Both the position numbers and the translations under genes were made by a program. The notes under the pieces are model-generated. The model did no database searches, was not told the origin of the DNA, and saw only the letters and a program-made list of their open reading frames with translations. DNA of 64,000 bases from Bin87 sp034420475 (GTDB lineage Bacteria; Chloroflexota; Dehalococcoidia; Lucifugimonadales; UBA3495): assembly GCA_034420475.1 (NCBI GenBank), contig DAOULH010000089.1, positions 1 through 64,000 of the forward strand, written 5' to 3'. Below, piece after piece: positions 1-8,016 of the stretch (position 1 is the stretch's first letter; every line of letters starts with the position of its first letter).

Positions 1-257
1 GGGTCCGCGTCGAAGGCCACCATCAGGTCGGGATAGACCGCGCCGGCCATGGTGGTCAGTTCGGTGGTTGGGACGGGGATGATGTAGAGGTCGGCGCCGA
101 CGACGGTGGTGTCTGGGTTGCCTAGATATACGACCAGGGAGTGAGCGCCGCCGGTGATGGAAAGGTGCTGGGAGGCGGTCATCTTTTCGTCCTGGGACTT
201 GGGAGGGTCCGGCAGCTGGAAGGCGGCTGGGGATTTGGGCGTCTTGGCGGTGGTCAT
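1..257 (-). CDS. Uma2-family (DUF820) protein, N-terminal part, cut by the window edge
   Basis: The minus-strand reading frame starts at ATG 257 and runs off the left edge, giving about 85 residues. It begins MTTAKTPKSP, followed by a proline-rich LPDPP segment and an immunoglobulin-free alpha/beta stretch that ends in PDLMVAFDADP. That last block matches the Uma2/DUF820 PD-(D/E)XK nuclease-like fold, where a PDl-V-F motif carries the first metal-binding aspartate. The N-terminus resembles the complete Uma2 protein at 18399-19154, which also starts MTTKP and has an LPDPP block, so the two look like paralogues. The catalytic core lies outside the window. Biological role of this family is poorly known. 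Confidence 0.65.
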   Translation of the reverse strand, partial: MTTAKTPKSPAAFQLPDPPKSQDEKMTASQHLSITGGAHSLVVYLGNPDTTVVGADLYIIPVPTTELTTMAGAVYPDLMVAFDAD

Positions 258-331
258 GCTGAACCTCGCCGGGAAAGGCGTTTGTTGGCGTCAATTATAC
301 CTGTGTAGAAGATCGAGGAGGCGCAGCGCGG

Positions 332-2005
332 TTACACGCGGTAGAAGCTGCCGCCGCCGGCCCACTGGGCGCGCAGGGCTCGGCTCCCCACGACGGTATC
401 GAACCTGATCCATTCGGCAGAGGGCTGGTCTGCCGGGCCAACGTAAAAGCGCGGCGATGCCAGAGGGTCGCCGGCCCGCGGCGTCAATGGTTCCTCGCCG
501 CCGTGCGGCCAGGCCAGGTAGAGGCATCCCCGGCGCAGGATGACGCGGAAGCTGGTCAGATAGGGGACATGGCTGCGGTAGTGACCGGGGAAAGCGTCCC
601 ACTCCGGCGGATGCGGCGCCGTTTCAGACAGTGGCGCGCTGCCCTCGCGGATGTACACGTCGGGGCCGTGGTGGACCTCAACCATGTCTCCCGCGCCCCG
701 CAGAGCGCGGAACCGCACCGGGAAGGGGTCGAATGCGTCGTGGGGGACGCAGAACGTGTTGCCTCCGATGTGCTCCAGCGTGATGACCGGTCCGTCCTGG
801 CGGCGAACGAGAAGCTGGTCGCGCCGGGCGATTATCGACAGTACCGCGCCGGAGGTCTCACGGACGAACCGGCCGGCGTAGCGGCCTGCGTCATCAATGC
901 GGGTGGGATCCGGCAATGGCGGCGGTTCGGGAATCGGCTCGCCGTTGCGTACCGTGGCTGCGACCCGGAGGGCGTAGCGGGCCGCCGGATACAGGTCCAC
1001 CCCGGAGCCGTTGCACAGCATCACGACGCCCAGGCCATCGGTCTGGTCAGCCATCATGATTGACCGGAAACCCACGGTGCCGCCGCCGTGTCCTATGAAA
1101 TGGTGATCGCCGCCCCGGTGGGATATGATCCCGAAGCCGTAGCGGTAGTCCTCCTCCGGGTCGCCGCGATCCATGGAGATGACCGGCGTGGTCATCAGGC
1201 GGTACATGGCCGGCGAAACGATAGGACCGAGGTCGCCTCGTCCGCCGTTCAGCCACAATCGAGTGTATCGTGCCATGTCGCCGGCGGTGGAGACCTGGCT
1301 GCCGTCGCCCACGGCGTATTCCGTCCAGTGGGCCGGTATGAGGGGGTCGCTCAGCCGGCGGGGGCGGTCGTCGTGCAGATCGACGTAGCCGGTGGCCATG
1401 CCGTGCCAGGCGCGGTGGCTGATGACCGGCTCGCTGGAGCGCATCCCCAGCGGCTCCAGGACGCGCTGGCGGATCACGGTGGCGTAGTCCTGTCCGGTGA
1501 CTTCCTCCAGCAGCCAGCCCAGCAGCTTGTAGCCGGTGTTGGAGTAGCGGAACCGGGAGCCGGGTTCCCAGGCTGCCTCGGTGTCGCGCAGGGCGTAGCC
1601 TTCGTAGCGGGCCGCGGGGGCAAAGTCCGTGCCGGCCGGCAGGCCGGCGGTGTGGCTCAGCAGGTGCCGTAAGGTTATCGGTCCGAAGCGGGAGGGCAGG
1701 GCCAGCCAGGGCAAGTGCGTGCTGATGGGCGCGTCGAGGTCGAGGCGGCCGGCCGGCACCAGTTGCAGCAGCGCCAGGGCGGTCATGGACTTCCCGATGC
1801 TGCCAATCTGGAACGTAGTGTCGTCCAGCACCGGGCTGCGGGCGGCCAAGTCGGCGTAGCCCACGCCGGCGGTGAACAGGGTCCGCCGCCGGTCGGTGAG
1901 CGAGACGGACAGCCCCGCCGCAGGAACAGCGGAGAGCCATTGCCCCAGGTACTCGGTGAGGGGCGCGAAGTTCTGTGGAGTGTTGGGATTAGTTGGCGAG
2001 GCCAT
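332..2005 (-). CDS. Serine hydrolase, beta-lactamase/penicillin-binding-protein class C family
   Basis: A 557-residue protein of the Beta-lactamase (PF00144) superfamily. The three active-site elements are visible: S69-x-x-K72 (SIGK) with the nucleophile, Y154-S-N156 as the YxN motif, and H306-G-G in the place of the KTG box, as in the esterase/peptidase members. The hydrolase domain covers roughly residues 10-350. The remaining 200 residues form a C-terminal region typical of long family members (DUF3471-like beta domain). There is no obvious signal peptide, so it may act in the cytoplasm. Substrate cannot be deduced; esterase, D-aminopeptidase and cyclic-peptide hydrolase are all possible. 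It ends 75 bp before the partial Uma2 start on the same strand. Confidence 0.88.
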   Translation of the reverse strand: MASPTNPNTPQNFAPLTEYLGQWLSAVPAAGLSVSLTDRRRTLFTAGVGYADLAARSPVLDDTTFQIGSIGKSMTALALLQLVPAGRLDLDAPISTHLPWLALPSRFGPITLRHLLSHTAGLPAGTDFAPAARYEGYALRDTEAAWEPGSRFRYSNTGYKLLGWLLEEVTGQDYATVIRQRVLEPLGMRSSEPVISHRAWHGMATGYVDLHDDRPRRLSDPLIPAHWTEYAVGDGSQVSTAGDMARYTRLWLNGGRGDLGPIVSPAMYRLMTTPVISMDRGDPEEDYRYGFGIISHRGGDHHFIGHGGGTVGFRSIMMADQTDGLGVVMLCNGSGVDLYPAARYALRVAATVRNGEPIPEPPPLPDPTRIDDAGRYAGRFVRETSGAVLSIIARRDQLLVRRQDGPVITLEHIGGNTFCVPHDAFDPFPVRFRALRGAGDMVEVHHGPDVYIREGSAPLSETAPHPPEWDAFPGHYRSHVPYLTSFRVILRRGCLYLAWPHGGEEPLTPRAGDPLASPRFYVGPADQPSAEWIRFDTVVGSRALRAQWAGGGSFYRV

Positions 2006-2023
2006 GATCGCGGTCAGAGGCGT

Positions 2024-2416
2024 TCAAATGGATATGATGCGCAGGCCGGACAGCCGCTCGAAGTGGCGCCGGTTGTTCGTGAGCAAGGTAAGGTTGTGAT
2101 GCAGAGCGGTTGCGCCGATGAGCAGGTCCATGTCCTGGATGAGGGTTCCCGCTGCGCGTAGTCTGGCGCGCTCGACGCCGAATATCCGGCAGATGGGAAC
2201 ATCCAGGCCTATGACGGGGTACCGGCCCAGGAAATCCGTCATTCGATTCTCGTTATGCGCCGGGTTGTTGCTGTTCAACACTCCTTCATATAGTTCCGCT
2301 ACGGACACGATGTTAATGCTGATGCCCTCTGGGCGTAGTTCGTCCATGCGGCGCACCGTTCGCGGAACGCGGTTCAGGTAATTTATGGCCCAGTCGGTAT
2401 CCAGCAGGTTGCTCAT
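2024..2416 (-). CDS. vapC: VapC-like PIN-domain ribonuclease toxin
   Basis: A PIN-domain protein of 130 residues. The start at ATG 2416 (MSNLLDTDW) is preferred over upstream in-frame starts because it puts the first acidic residue at LLDTD, as in VapC toxins, and leaves a 4-bp gap to the upstream antitoxin stop. Other PIN acidic positions are visible: SVAELYEG in the middle and IQDMDLLIGATAL toward the C-terminus, followed by the usual LTNNRRHFERLSGL strand. VapC proteins are Mg-dependent RNases that cut tRNA or rRNA when the antitoxin is degraded. The pairing with a DUF104-type antitoxin rather than VapB is a recognised alternative arrangement. Confidence 0.85.
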   Translation of the reverse strand: MSNLLDTDWAINYLNRVPRTVRRMDELRPEGISINIVSVAELYEGVLNSNNPAHNENRMTDFLGRYPVIGLDVPICRIFGVERARLRAAGTLIQDMDLLIGATALHHNLTLLTNNRRHFERLSGLRIISI

Positions 2417-2420
2417 GCTG

Positions 2421-2684
2421 TCATGCCTTTGGCGCACAATAGATGCAATCGCAATCCGTGCCGCGGTGACGAGCACCGTACACGAACCTGATCATATCCT
2501 CCGCCGCTGCCTCAGCTTCCTGTACTTCGGCCTGGGTGGTCGGCATCCAGTCCGGGCCCTTCCAGTCTTCAAAACCCTTTCTTATGTCGATGGTGATGGA
2601 TACTACCTCGTCCTTGGCCAGGTCGAGGGGTTCCAACGGCACTAGAACCCCATCGGTGAACTTGGCTTTGATGGTCTTGATCAT
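2421..2684 (-). CDS. AF2212-like (DUF104) antitoxin of the PIN toxin
   Basis: An 87-residue protein whose first half matches the DUF104/AF2212-like antitoxin pattern: a basic start (MIKTIKAKF), then DGVLVPLEPLDLAKDE and a short strand VVSITI. The acidic C-terminal half (AEVQEAEAAAEDMIRF) would be the flexible toxin-neutralising part. It ends with an unusual Cys pair (CDCIYC). The ribosome-binding site AAGGAG lies just upstream of ATG 2684. It is transcribed before the PIN toxin with a 4-bp gap, the normal antitoxin-first order, so it probably represses the operon together with the toxin. Confidence 0.78.
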   Translation of the reverse strand: MIKTIKAKFTDGVLVPLEPLDLAKDEVVSITIDIRKGFEDWKGPDWMPTTQAEVQEAEAAAEDMIRFVYGARHRGTDCDCIYCAPKA

Positions 2685-2711
2685 ATTTGCTCCTTCGGCT
2701 GGCGAAACCGG

Positions 2712-3728
2712 CTAGCTTCCCGGCCCCGGCTTCTCCGGGCCGAAGAGCAACGGCTGGGCCGTGATGCGGGCGGTGATGCCGTCGTCGCCGTCGTCGTTGG
2801 ACGCCCGCAGCGTGCCGCCGACCTGCACCGCCGCCGTGCGCACGTAGCCCAGGCCGATGATGCGCGCCCCATCGGATGATGGAACCACCGTCGCCGACGT
2901 CACCAGCCCCATGGCCGCGCCCTCGTCGTTGACCAGACGGGTGCCGGGCAGCGCGCCGGCCCGGGACTGGTCGGCGTCGAAATCCAGGGACACCAGGTAC
3001 TTCTGCACCTTGTGGTAGGTGTCCAGGCGGGCGATGACCTCCTGGCCGATGTAGCAGCCCTTGTGGAAGTCGATGGCGCCGATGAGGCCGGCCTCCAGCG
3101 GGTTGTAGGTGTCGCTCATCTCGGCGCCGTGGGCCGGGCGGGCCTGGGCGATGCGCAGGGCCTCGGCGGTCTCCGCGCTGATGCTGACCGCGCCGGCAGC
3201 TTTCAGGTCGGCAGCGATGCGCGCGGCGTCGTTGGGGTCGTCGGCCAGCAGGTAACGGGTGGGCGGCCGTTCCGGGTCGTCCGGATCAGTCGGGGGCTCC
3301 ACCACCAGAATGCCATCGTCCGAGACCCGATCCAAAATGCCGGCAGCGTCCGGTCCGGTCAGCCGCAGCAGGGAAGTCTGCTCGGTGATGTCCTCGACCT
3401 CCAGGTCCTCCATGATCGTGTACTTGTCCAGGAAGTCGATCACGTTCTGCTGCTGGCCCGGGCTGGTGAGCATGACCTGGTGGTCGCCGCAGTGGATGAC
3501 GTACACCAGGTCCACGATGCGGCCGCGGTCGCTGGTGAGAACAGTGACGGCGACCTCGCCGGCCGGCGCGTCCGGATCGATCAGGTTGGTGGACAGGCGG
3601 TTGAGCAGGTCACGGGCGTCCTCGCCGGTGAGCATCAGGATGCCCGAGTCGTCGGGGTACACGGCGGCGCGCTCGGTAGCGGCGCGGAATTCCTCAGCGG
3701 TGTGGGCGTCAAGGGCGGTGGTGGCCAT
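2712..3728 (-). CDS. ygfZ: YgfZ/GcvT-domain folate-binding protein
   Basis: 338 residues, the usual size for YgfZ-type proteins. The diagnostic signature KGCYIGQE is at residues 223-230 and contains the conserved cysteine. The N-terminal GcvT-like fold binds tetrahydrofolate and supports assembly or repair of Fe-S enzymes such as MiaB. The start ATG 3728 follows GGAGG at a good distance. An A-type Fe-S carrier lies just upstream on the same strand (3979-4335), and a repeat separates the two, so a functional link to Fe-S cluster biogenesis is reasonable, although co-transcription is uncertain. Confidence 0.9.
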   Translation of the reverse strand: MATTALDAHTAEEFRAATERAAVYPDDSGILMLTGEDARDLLNRLSTNLIDPDAPAGEVAVTVLTSDRGRIVDLVYVIHCGDHQVMLTSPGQQQNVIDFLDKYTIMEDLEVEDITEQTSLLRLTGPDAAGILDRVSDDGILVVEPPTDPDDPERPPTRYLLADDPNDAARIAADLKAAGAVSISAETAEALRIAQARPAHGAEMSDTYNPLEAGLIGAIDFHKGCYIGQEVIARLDTYHKVQKYLVSLDFDADQSRAGALPGTRLVNDEGAAMGLVTSATVVPSSDGARIIGLGYVRTAAVQVGGTLRASNDDGDDGITARITAQPLLFGPEKPGPGS

Positions 3729-3774
3729 GGGGATCCTCCGGGTGGGTATGCAGTTATCCTGCCATCGCGGGGAG

Positions 3775-3900
3775 CATATATCCTGTTATCGCGAGGAGCG
3801 CAGCGACGTGGCGATCTCGTTGCTGGAGGCAGTCGTTCCGCCGGCAACGAGATCGCCGCGCTTCGCTCGCAATGACAGGTTGAGTGCGCAATGACGGGTC
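3775..3900. repeat. Degenerate copy of the TCATTGCGAGCGCAG palindromic repeat
   Basis: The gap between ygfZ and the Fe-S carrier contains an imperfect inverted repeat: GCGAGGAGCGCAGCGACGTG near 3790, with the complementary arm ending in CGCTTCGCTCGCAATGACA near 3875. The same core occurs at 17469-17644, 40817-40920 and 44974-45133. This copy lacks the outer GTAACTGTTCAG ends and any clear target duplication, so it may be an older or truncated member. Confidence 0.7.
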
Positions 3901-3920
3901 GGGCGCAATCGGATACGCAA

Positions 3921-3947
3921 CAGGGGCGGGTCTGCAACCCGCCCCTG
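3921..3947. terminator. Short GGGGCGGGT palindrome, probable transcript-end hairpin
   Basis: CAGGGGCGGGT and ACCCGCCCCTG form an 11-bp stem around a CTGCA loop, just downstream of the Fe-S carrier stop on the minus strand. There is no U-tract. Similar hairpins lie at 28313, 37229, 42322 and 61503, so this is a dispersed palindrome that could also end transcripts. Confidence 0.5.
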
Positions 3948-3978
3948 CGCCGCGTCGTATCTGGTTCGGATGCGCTGG

Positions 3979-4335
3979 CTACACGGCGAAGGAGGTGCCG
4001 CAGCCGCAGGCCTTCTTGGCGTTGGGGTTCTCGAAGACGAAGCCCTTGCCGTTCAGGCCGTCGGAGAAGTCGAGCTGGGTGCCGACCAGGTAGATGTAGG
4101 ACTTCTTGTCCACCATCACCTTGACGCCGTACTGCTCGACGATCTTGTCCGACTCGCGCTCCTTGTCGGTGATTGCAAGGTCGTAGGTGAGGCCGGAGCA
4201 GCCGCCGCCCTTGACGGCCACCCGCAGGCCCACGTTGTCGGTGAGCCCTTCCTTCTCGGCAAAATACTTGATCTTCTCGGCGGCCTTTTCCGAAATCTCG
4301 ACGGTGAGTTCGACGCCGTTCTGGGTAATGGGCAT
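3979..4335 (-). CDS. A-type iron-sulfur carrier (IscA/ErpA/HesB family)
   Basis: A 118-residue HesB/IscA-family protein with the three cluster-binding cysteines intact: C46 in GGGCSGL and C110/C112 in the C-terminal CGCG. It transfers [2Fe-2S] or [4Fe-4S] clusters from a scaffold to apo-enzymes. Length and motif spacing are normal. GGAGG lies about 11 nt upstream of ATG 4335. Likely clients encoded in the window include aconitase and the ferredoxins. ErpA and IscA cannot be told apart from sequence alone. Confidence 0.92.
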   Translation of the reverse strand: MPITQNGVELTVEISEKAAEKIKYFAEKEGLTDNVGLRVAVKGGGCSGLTYDLAITDKERESDKIVEQYGVKVMVDKKSYIYLVGTQLDFSDGLNGKGFVFENPNAKKACGCGTSFAV

Positions 4336-4700
4336 GGTTTGGTAACCTCCGCGGTGGGAGTGGATGATGGGATGATTTTACGAAAAACGACGGGGATGCG
4401 TCAACAATTGATGAGGTTCGCTTTGCGATTAGAACGTCTGCGATCCCTGTTCCCGGCGCCTCACGCGTACCCAGTCTGCGGCGGGGAAGCGTCAGAAGCA
4501 GGATTTTCAAGATTTGGGGATTATCAGGATTGGGACCATTCTGTGATGGAACTATTCCAATCCTGCCAAATCATAAAATCCTGTAAATCCTGCTTCTGAC
4601 GATTTACCAAAGCGGCTACGCATAAGCCCCCGGCGCATGCTGCATTCGTTCTGGCGCCTTCTCGAAATTACAGGCCCCCAAACGAGCCTTTGGTCCAATG
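4336..4700. other. Gene-free gap holding one 112-bp palindromic repeat
   Basis: No supportable gene was seen in these 365 bp. The central part is the palindromic repeat at 4490-4601. The left part is the upstream region of the Fe-S carrier gene, and the right part follows the DUF5671 gene. Confidence 0.6.
4490..4601. repeat. 112-bp AGGATT palindromic repeat, copy A
   Basis: A palindromic element with perfect 17-bp ends (CGTCAGAAGCAGGATTT and its complement). The interior carries several AGGATT/AATCCT units in opposite orientation, so the single strand can fold into a long hairpin. Copies B (5810-5921) and C (7265-7376) are the same element in the opposite orientation. All three sit in consecutive gaps between minus-strand genes. 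Confidence 0.88.
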
Positions 4701-5771
4701 CTACCTCTCCCCCTCCGCCGTCAGCGCGAAGCAGGTGAGACCGGGGCCGTGGTCCCAGATGGACTCGGAGAAGGGGCGGCGCTCGCCCCGCCGCTCCGGG
4801 CTTTCGGCATTGAACACCGCGCACAGCTCGTAGTCCACGCCGCCTACGAGATGGTACCCGTAGGGACGGCCCGTGTCCGGGTCTGCTATGGACTGGACGG
4901 AGTACTGCGGACCTTGCAGGTCGAAGAGGTTGGCGGGCATTGCGCCGTTGAACTCGTAGTAACGGTCCACGTTGCGGGAGATGCTGCGCAGGTCGTCGAT
5001 GCGCTGCTCGTCGAGGCGGACGTTGCGCTGCTGCCCGGGCGTGCCGATCACGTAGATCGAGTAGCCAACGGTGGCCACGACCACCACCACGGCGGCAATC
5101 ACCAGCGCGCGCAATATCGGCGCCGCCCGCGCCGCGGACCCGGCCACTTCGTCCTCGGCCTGGCGCATGTCCCACAGGTAGTAGCCGAAGATGGGCGCTA
5201 CGATCAGCAGCACTACGGCCACTTTCAGGAAGAAACTCACCGTGGGGTCGCCGGTGAGCAGGCTGGCCAGCAGGGCGATGATGTCGCCCAGGATGATGCC
5301 CGCGCCCACCACCAGCGTCAGGTAGGTCAGCCAGCGGCGCACCAGTGACTGCCGGCGCTCCGGATCGGCTGCGACGGCCACCGCCAAACGACGCATCAGG
5401 AAGAGGTACAGCGGGAAAGCGACGATCACCGCGGCCAATGCGGTGGCGTCCGCCGCGGATGCCGGTGACCGGTAGCGGTGCAGCGTATCGGGGAAGGTGT
5501 GGTCGATCAGCCCGAATAGCACCGCTCCCAGGCTGAAGGCGAAGACGTACAGGGATATGAACGACACCAGGTAGAGGAAGGCCTCCCGCGCGTGCAGATA
5601 CGGACGGGGCCGGGGCACCGCCACCGGGAAGTCCACCTCGGCGTAGGCGGCCAGGGCGCTGCGCACGTCTCGCTCCTGCCAGCCGGCCTCCAGCAGCACG
5701 GCGCGGATGCTCTCCCGGTCGATGCCCCTCTCCAGGGATTCCTTGATGAACCGGCGCAGCTCTTCGTTCAT
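4701..5771 (-). CDS. DUF5671-domain membrane protein
   Basis: 356 residues. Residues 1-45 look like a UBA-like/SHOCT-type helical segment (ESLERGIDRESIRAVLLEAG). Next come about six hydrophobic segments (around 65-90, 110-130, 150-175, 185-205, 225-250) in a layout matching DUF5671. The C-terminal 110 residues are soluble and start with a pilin-like RSISRNVDRYYEFNGAMP stretch, which suggests an extracytoplasmic domain. The function of DUF5671 is unknown. The gene stands alone on the minus strand, with palindromic repeats on both sides. Confidence 0.75.
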   Translation of the reverse strand: MNEELRRFIKESLERGIDRESIRAVLLEAGWQERDVRSALAAYAEVDFPVAVPRPRPYLHAREAFLYLVSFISLYVFAFSLGAVLFGLIDHTFPDTLHRYRSPASAADATALAAVIVAFPLYLFLMRRLAVAVAADPERRQSLVRRWLTYLTLVVGAGIILGDIIALLASLLTGDPTVSFFLKVAVVLLIVAPIFGYYLWDMRQAEDEVAGSAARAAPILRALVIAAVVVVVATVGYSIYVIGTPGQQRNVRLDEQRIDDLRSISRNVDRYYEFNGAMPANLFDLQGPQYSVQSIADPDTGRPYGYHLVGGVDYELCAVFNAESPERRGERRPFSESIWDHGPGLTCFALTAEGER

Positions 5772-5809
5772 GGCGCTATCCCCGTGGGCTGGCTCACTCT
5801 ATCGGAAAT

Positions 5810-5921
5810 CGTCAGCATCAGGATTCGCAGGATTTTACGATTGAGCAGGATTGGTAGATCTCCATCGCAGGACGGTTCCAATCCTGATAATCCCTGAATC
5901 TTGAAAATCCTGATTCTGACG
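5810..5921. repeat. 112-bp AGGATT palindromic repeat, copy B
   Basis: Starts CGTCAGCATCAGGATT and ends AATCCTGATTCTGACG. It matches copy C in orientation and is inverted relative to copy A. The terminal inverted repeat has one mismatch, at the CATC/GATT position. Confidence 0.87.
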
Positions 5922-5953
5922 ACATCCCGCTGCAAACAGTTGCCGAGCGCCGC

Positions 5954-7192
5954 TCAGAAAAGCGGCCGCTGCGGGTCCGGCTCGGTGCTGGGGGCGACCT
6001 GCCGGATGGCGTCAAACCACGCCTCGAAGTCGTGGAAGGTGCGGTGGTTGAAGTTGCGCAGGAAGGGGTGGTCCAGCCCGCCGTCGGACGGGTCGGCGTA
6101 CATCAGCACGGGACGGGCCGGCTCGGCGGTGTGCGAGGCATACATCAGCTCGGAGTACATGCCCGTGGACAGCCGGCCGCCCATGGTGATGCGGTAGGCG
6201 GCCACGCACTGGGCCTGCTCCACCATGGTCAGGTCACGGTGGCGCACCTGGTTCTCCATGTCGTCCCACACCTCCAGCGCCTCCCTCGGGTCCAGGGTCA
6301 TGGGATACGGGTCAACGCGCCCTTCGGTAAGCGCGCCGGCGGTGTCCAGGGGCCAGCGGGCCTCGTCGGCGTTGACGGTGATCTCCGGCACGGCGTCGGC
6401 GCAGGCGGCCCGGGCCTTCTCGAACACCTGCGGCGTGCCCTCGTCCAGGGTCAGGGGATCGAACACGATGAACCGCCGGTGCAGCTCGGCGCGGATGTCG
6501 TTGACTGCCGCTCGCAGGTCGGGGTCGTAGCGGATCGCGGTGATGGGGAAGCTGGAGTACACCAGCGGGTACTGGCGTCGGGCGAAGATGAGGCGGTACA
6601 GCATCTCCGCCGGGTGCTTGACGCTGACCACGTAGTGGGGCACGGCCCGCTCCGGATAGAGGTTGCGGGCCAGCAGGTCGGACATGGCGATCTCGGCGCT
6701 GCGCCAGCCCAGGATCTCCCGCAGGCGGAGCCGGAAGTTGGTATGCCGCTCAGCGTCCCTCTGGGCCAGCGCGCTGTGAATGTCCAGCATGTCGTCCACC
6801 AGCGTGATGATGCAGTCGGGACGCCACCGCCGGATGGTGGGCAGGTCGATCAGCGAGAACTGCCGGCCGCTGGTGTAGTAGGTCAGGTGGACGGCGATCA
6901 GGCTGTGGCGCGGATCGGCGGCCTCGATCCGTTCCGCGATGGCCTGGCCGGCCCGTTTCCAGGCGGCCAACTGGTAGGCGGGGCGGAATGCGGCCAGCAC
7001 GCCGGCCAACTCGTTGCCCTGGGCGGCCAGGGCGTCCTCGATGCTGGCGGTGAGCAGTTCTGCTGGATCGGCCGCGAGGGTGTCCGGGCCGGCCGGGGCG
7101 CTCACCTCGCCGTGATCGCGGAGGCGGGCCAGCAGGTTGGCGACGACGATGTCCTTGTTGACGCCGGAGATGCCGGCCAGCAGCGCGCGCAT
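5954..7192 (-). CDS. Unknown 412-residue protein with a degenerate P-loop-like start
   Basis: Not assignable to a named family. The N-terminus MRALLAGISGVNKD resembles a kinase-type strand and P-loop, but the Walker A positions are G7-x4-N12-K13-D14, so the usual G and S/T are replaced. A helical region with many charged residues follows. LIDLPTIRRWRPDCIITLVDD (two hydrophobic strands ending in acidic residues) could be a Walker B-like strand. Toward the C-terminus, GGRLSTGMYSELMYASH looks like the substrate loop of nucleoside 2-deoxyribosyltransferase-fold proteins. A two-domain nucleotide-handling protein is therefore possible, but this is inference. It is alone between two repeat copies. 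Confidence 0.6.
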   Translation of the reverse strand: MRALLAGISGVNKDIVVANLLARLRDHGEVSAPAGPDTLAADPAELLTASIEDALAAQGNELAGVLAAFRPAYQLAAWKRAGQAIAERIEAADPRHSLIAVHLTYYTSGRQFSLIDLPTIRRWRPDCIITLVDDMLDIHSALAQRDAERHTNFRLRLREILGWRSAEIAMSDLLARNLYPERAVPHYVVSVKHPAEMLYRLIFARRQYPLVYSSFPITAIRYDPDLRAAVNDIRAELHRRFIVFDPLTLDEGTPQVFEKARAACADAVPEITVNADEARWPLDTAGALTEGRVDPYPMTLDPREALEVWDDMENQVRHRDLTMVEQAQCVAAYRITMGGRLSTGMYSELMYASHTAEPARPVLMYADPSDGGLDHPFLRNFNHRTFHDFEAWFDAIRQVAPSTEPDPQRPLF

Positions 7193-7264
7193 GTAGCAAC
7201 GATGCCCGGCGGCTGCGGGGATGTCAACCCGACGGCAAGCTCAAGCGTACCCGGTTTCGCGGAT

Positions 7265-7376
7265 CGTCAGAATCAGGATTTACGGGATTTTATGATCTCG
7301 CAGGATTGGGAGATCTCCATCACGGAACGGTTTCAATCCTGATAATCCCCAAATCTTGAAAATCCTGCTTCTGACG
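7265..7376. repeat. 112-bp AGGATT palindromic repeat, copy C
   Basis: Starts CGTCAGAATCAGGATTT and ends AAATCCTGCTTCTGACG. It lies between the response regulator stop at 7407 and the start of the unknown gene at 7192. Its reverse complement is nearly identical to copy A across the whole length. Confidence 0.88.
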
Positions 7377-7406
7377 TTTCTCCGCCGGAAACCGGGAGCG
7401 GTTCCC

Positions 7407-7901
7407 CTACCCTCCGAAGGGCCACCACCACCGCTTCTTTGGCGGCTCCACGGCCACCGGTGCCGCCATGACCAGGGGGCGCTCGCTGAGCGAGTCGAGC
7501 TGGGCCACGGCCGAGTCGAAGCGTTGCACCTCAATGGGCTTGCGGCAGAACCGGCCGGGGGAGATGTTGAACGACCAGAGCAGGCTCTGCTCCGCCGCGG
7601 TTCCGGTGAGGATCATCACCGGTATGTTCCGCAGGTTGGCGTCGGCATTGATCTCGGCGAGGACTTCCTGGCCGCTTTTCCGGGGCAGCATCAGGTCCAG
7701 CAGGACCAGGTCGGGCCGGGGAGTGTAGGCGTACTCACCCTGCCGGCGCAGGTAGGTCATCGCGTCCTCTCCGTCCTCGACCACCGACAGGTTCACGGCG
7801 TAGGCCGAGTCCTTGAGTATCTCTTCCGTCAGCCTGGCGTCCGCGGGATTGTCCTCAACCAGCAGCACCTCGATGGGGTTTTCCGGGGAGCGTGTAGTCA
7901 T
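7407..7901 (-). CDS. Single-domain response regulator (Rcp1-like), second of a pair
   Basis: 164 residues. Start ATG 7901 is chosen because AAAGGAGG precedes it directly. The receiver domain fills residues 10-140: acidic pair VEDNPADA, phospho-acceptor aspartate in LVLLDLMLPRKSG, threonine in LTGTA, lysine in RKPIE. There is no output domain, only a C-terminal tail ending KKRWWWPFGG. The long insert after the acidic pair and the LPRKSG block are typical of the cyanobacterial Rcp1 type, which serves phytochrome-like kinases. It is the last gene of a kinase-regulator-regulator group, so it is probably phosphorylated by the kinase at 8540-9958 and works by protein contacts. Confidence 0.88.
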   Translation of the reverse strand: MTTRSPENPIEVLLVEDNPADARLTEEILKDSAYAVNLSVVEDGEDAMTYLRRQGEYAYTPRPDLVLLDLMLPRKSGQEVLAEINADANLRNIPVMILTGTAAEQSLLWSFNISPGRFCRKPIEVQRFDSAVAQLDSLSERPLVMAAPVAVEPPKKRWWWPFGG

Positions 7902-8016
7902 GGCACTCTGCCTCCTTTGTCTTACGTCGTTACGGCGGTGTCGTAACGGTGGCCCACTTGGTGGAGCCGCTGACTCATGCAGCGGGCTGCGCTGAGACTG
8001 ACGGTTTCCGACGAGG

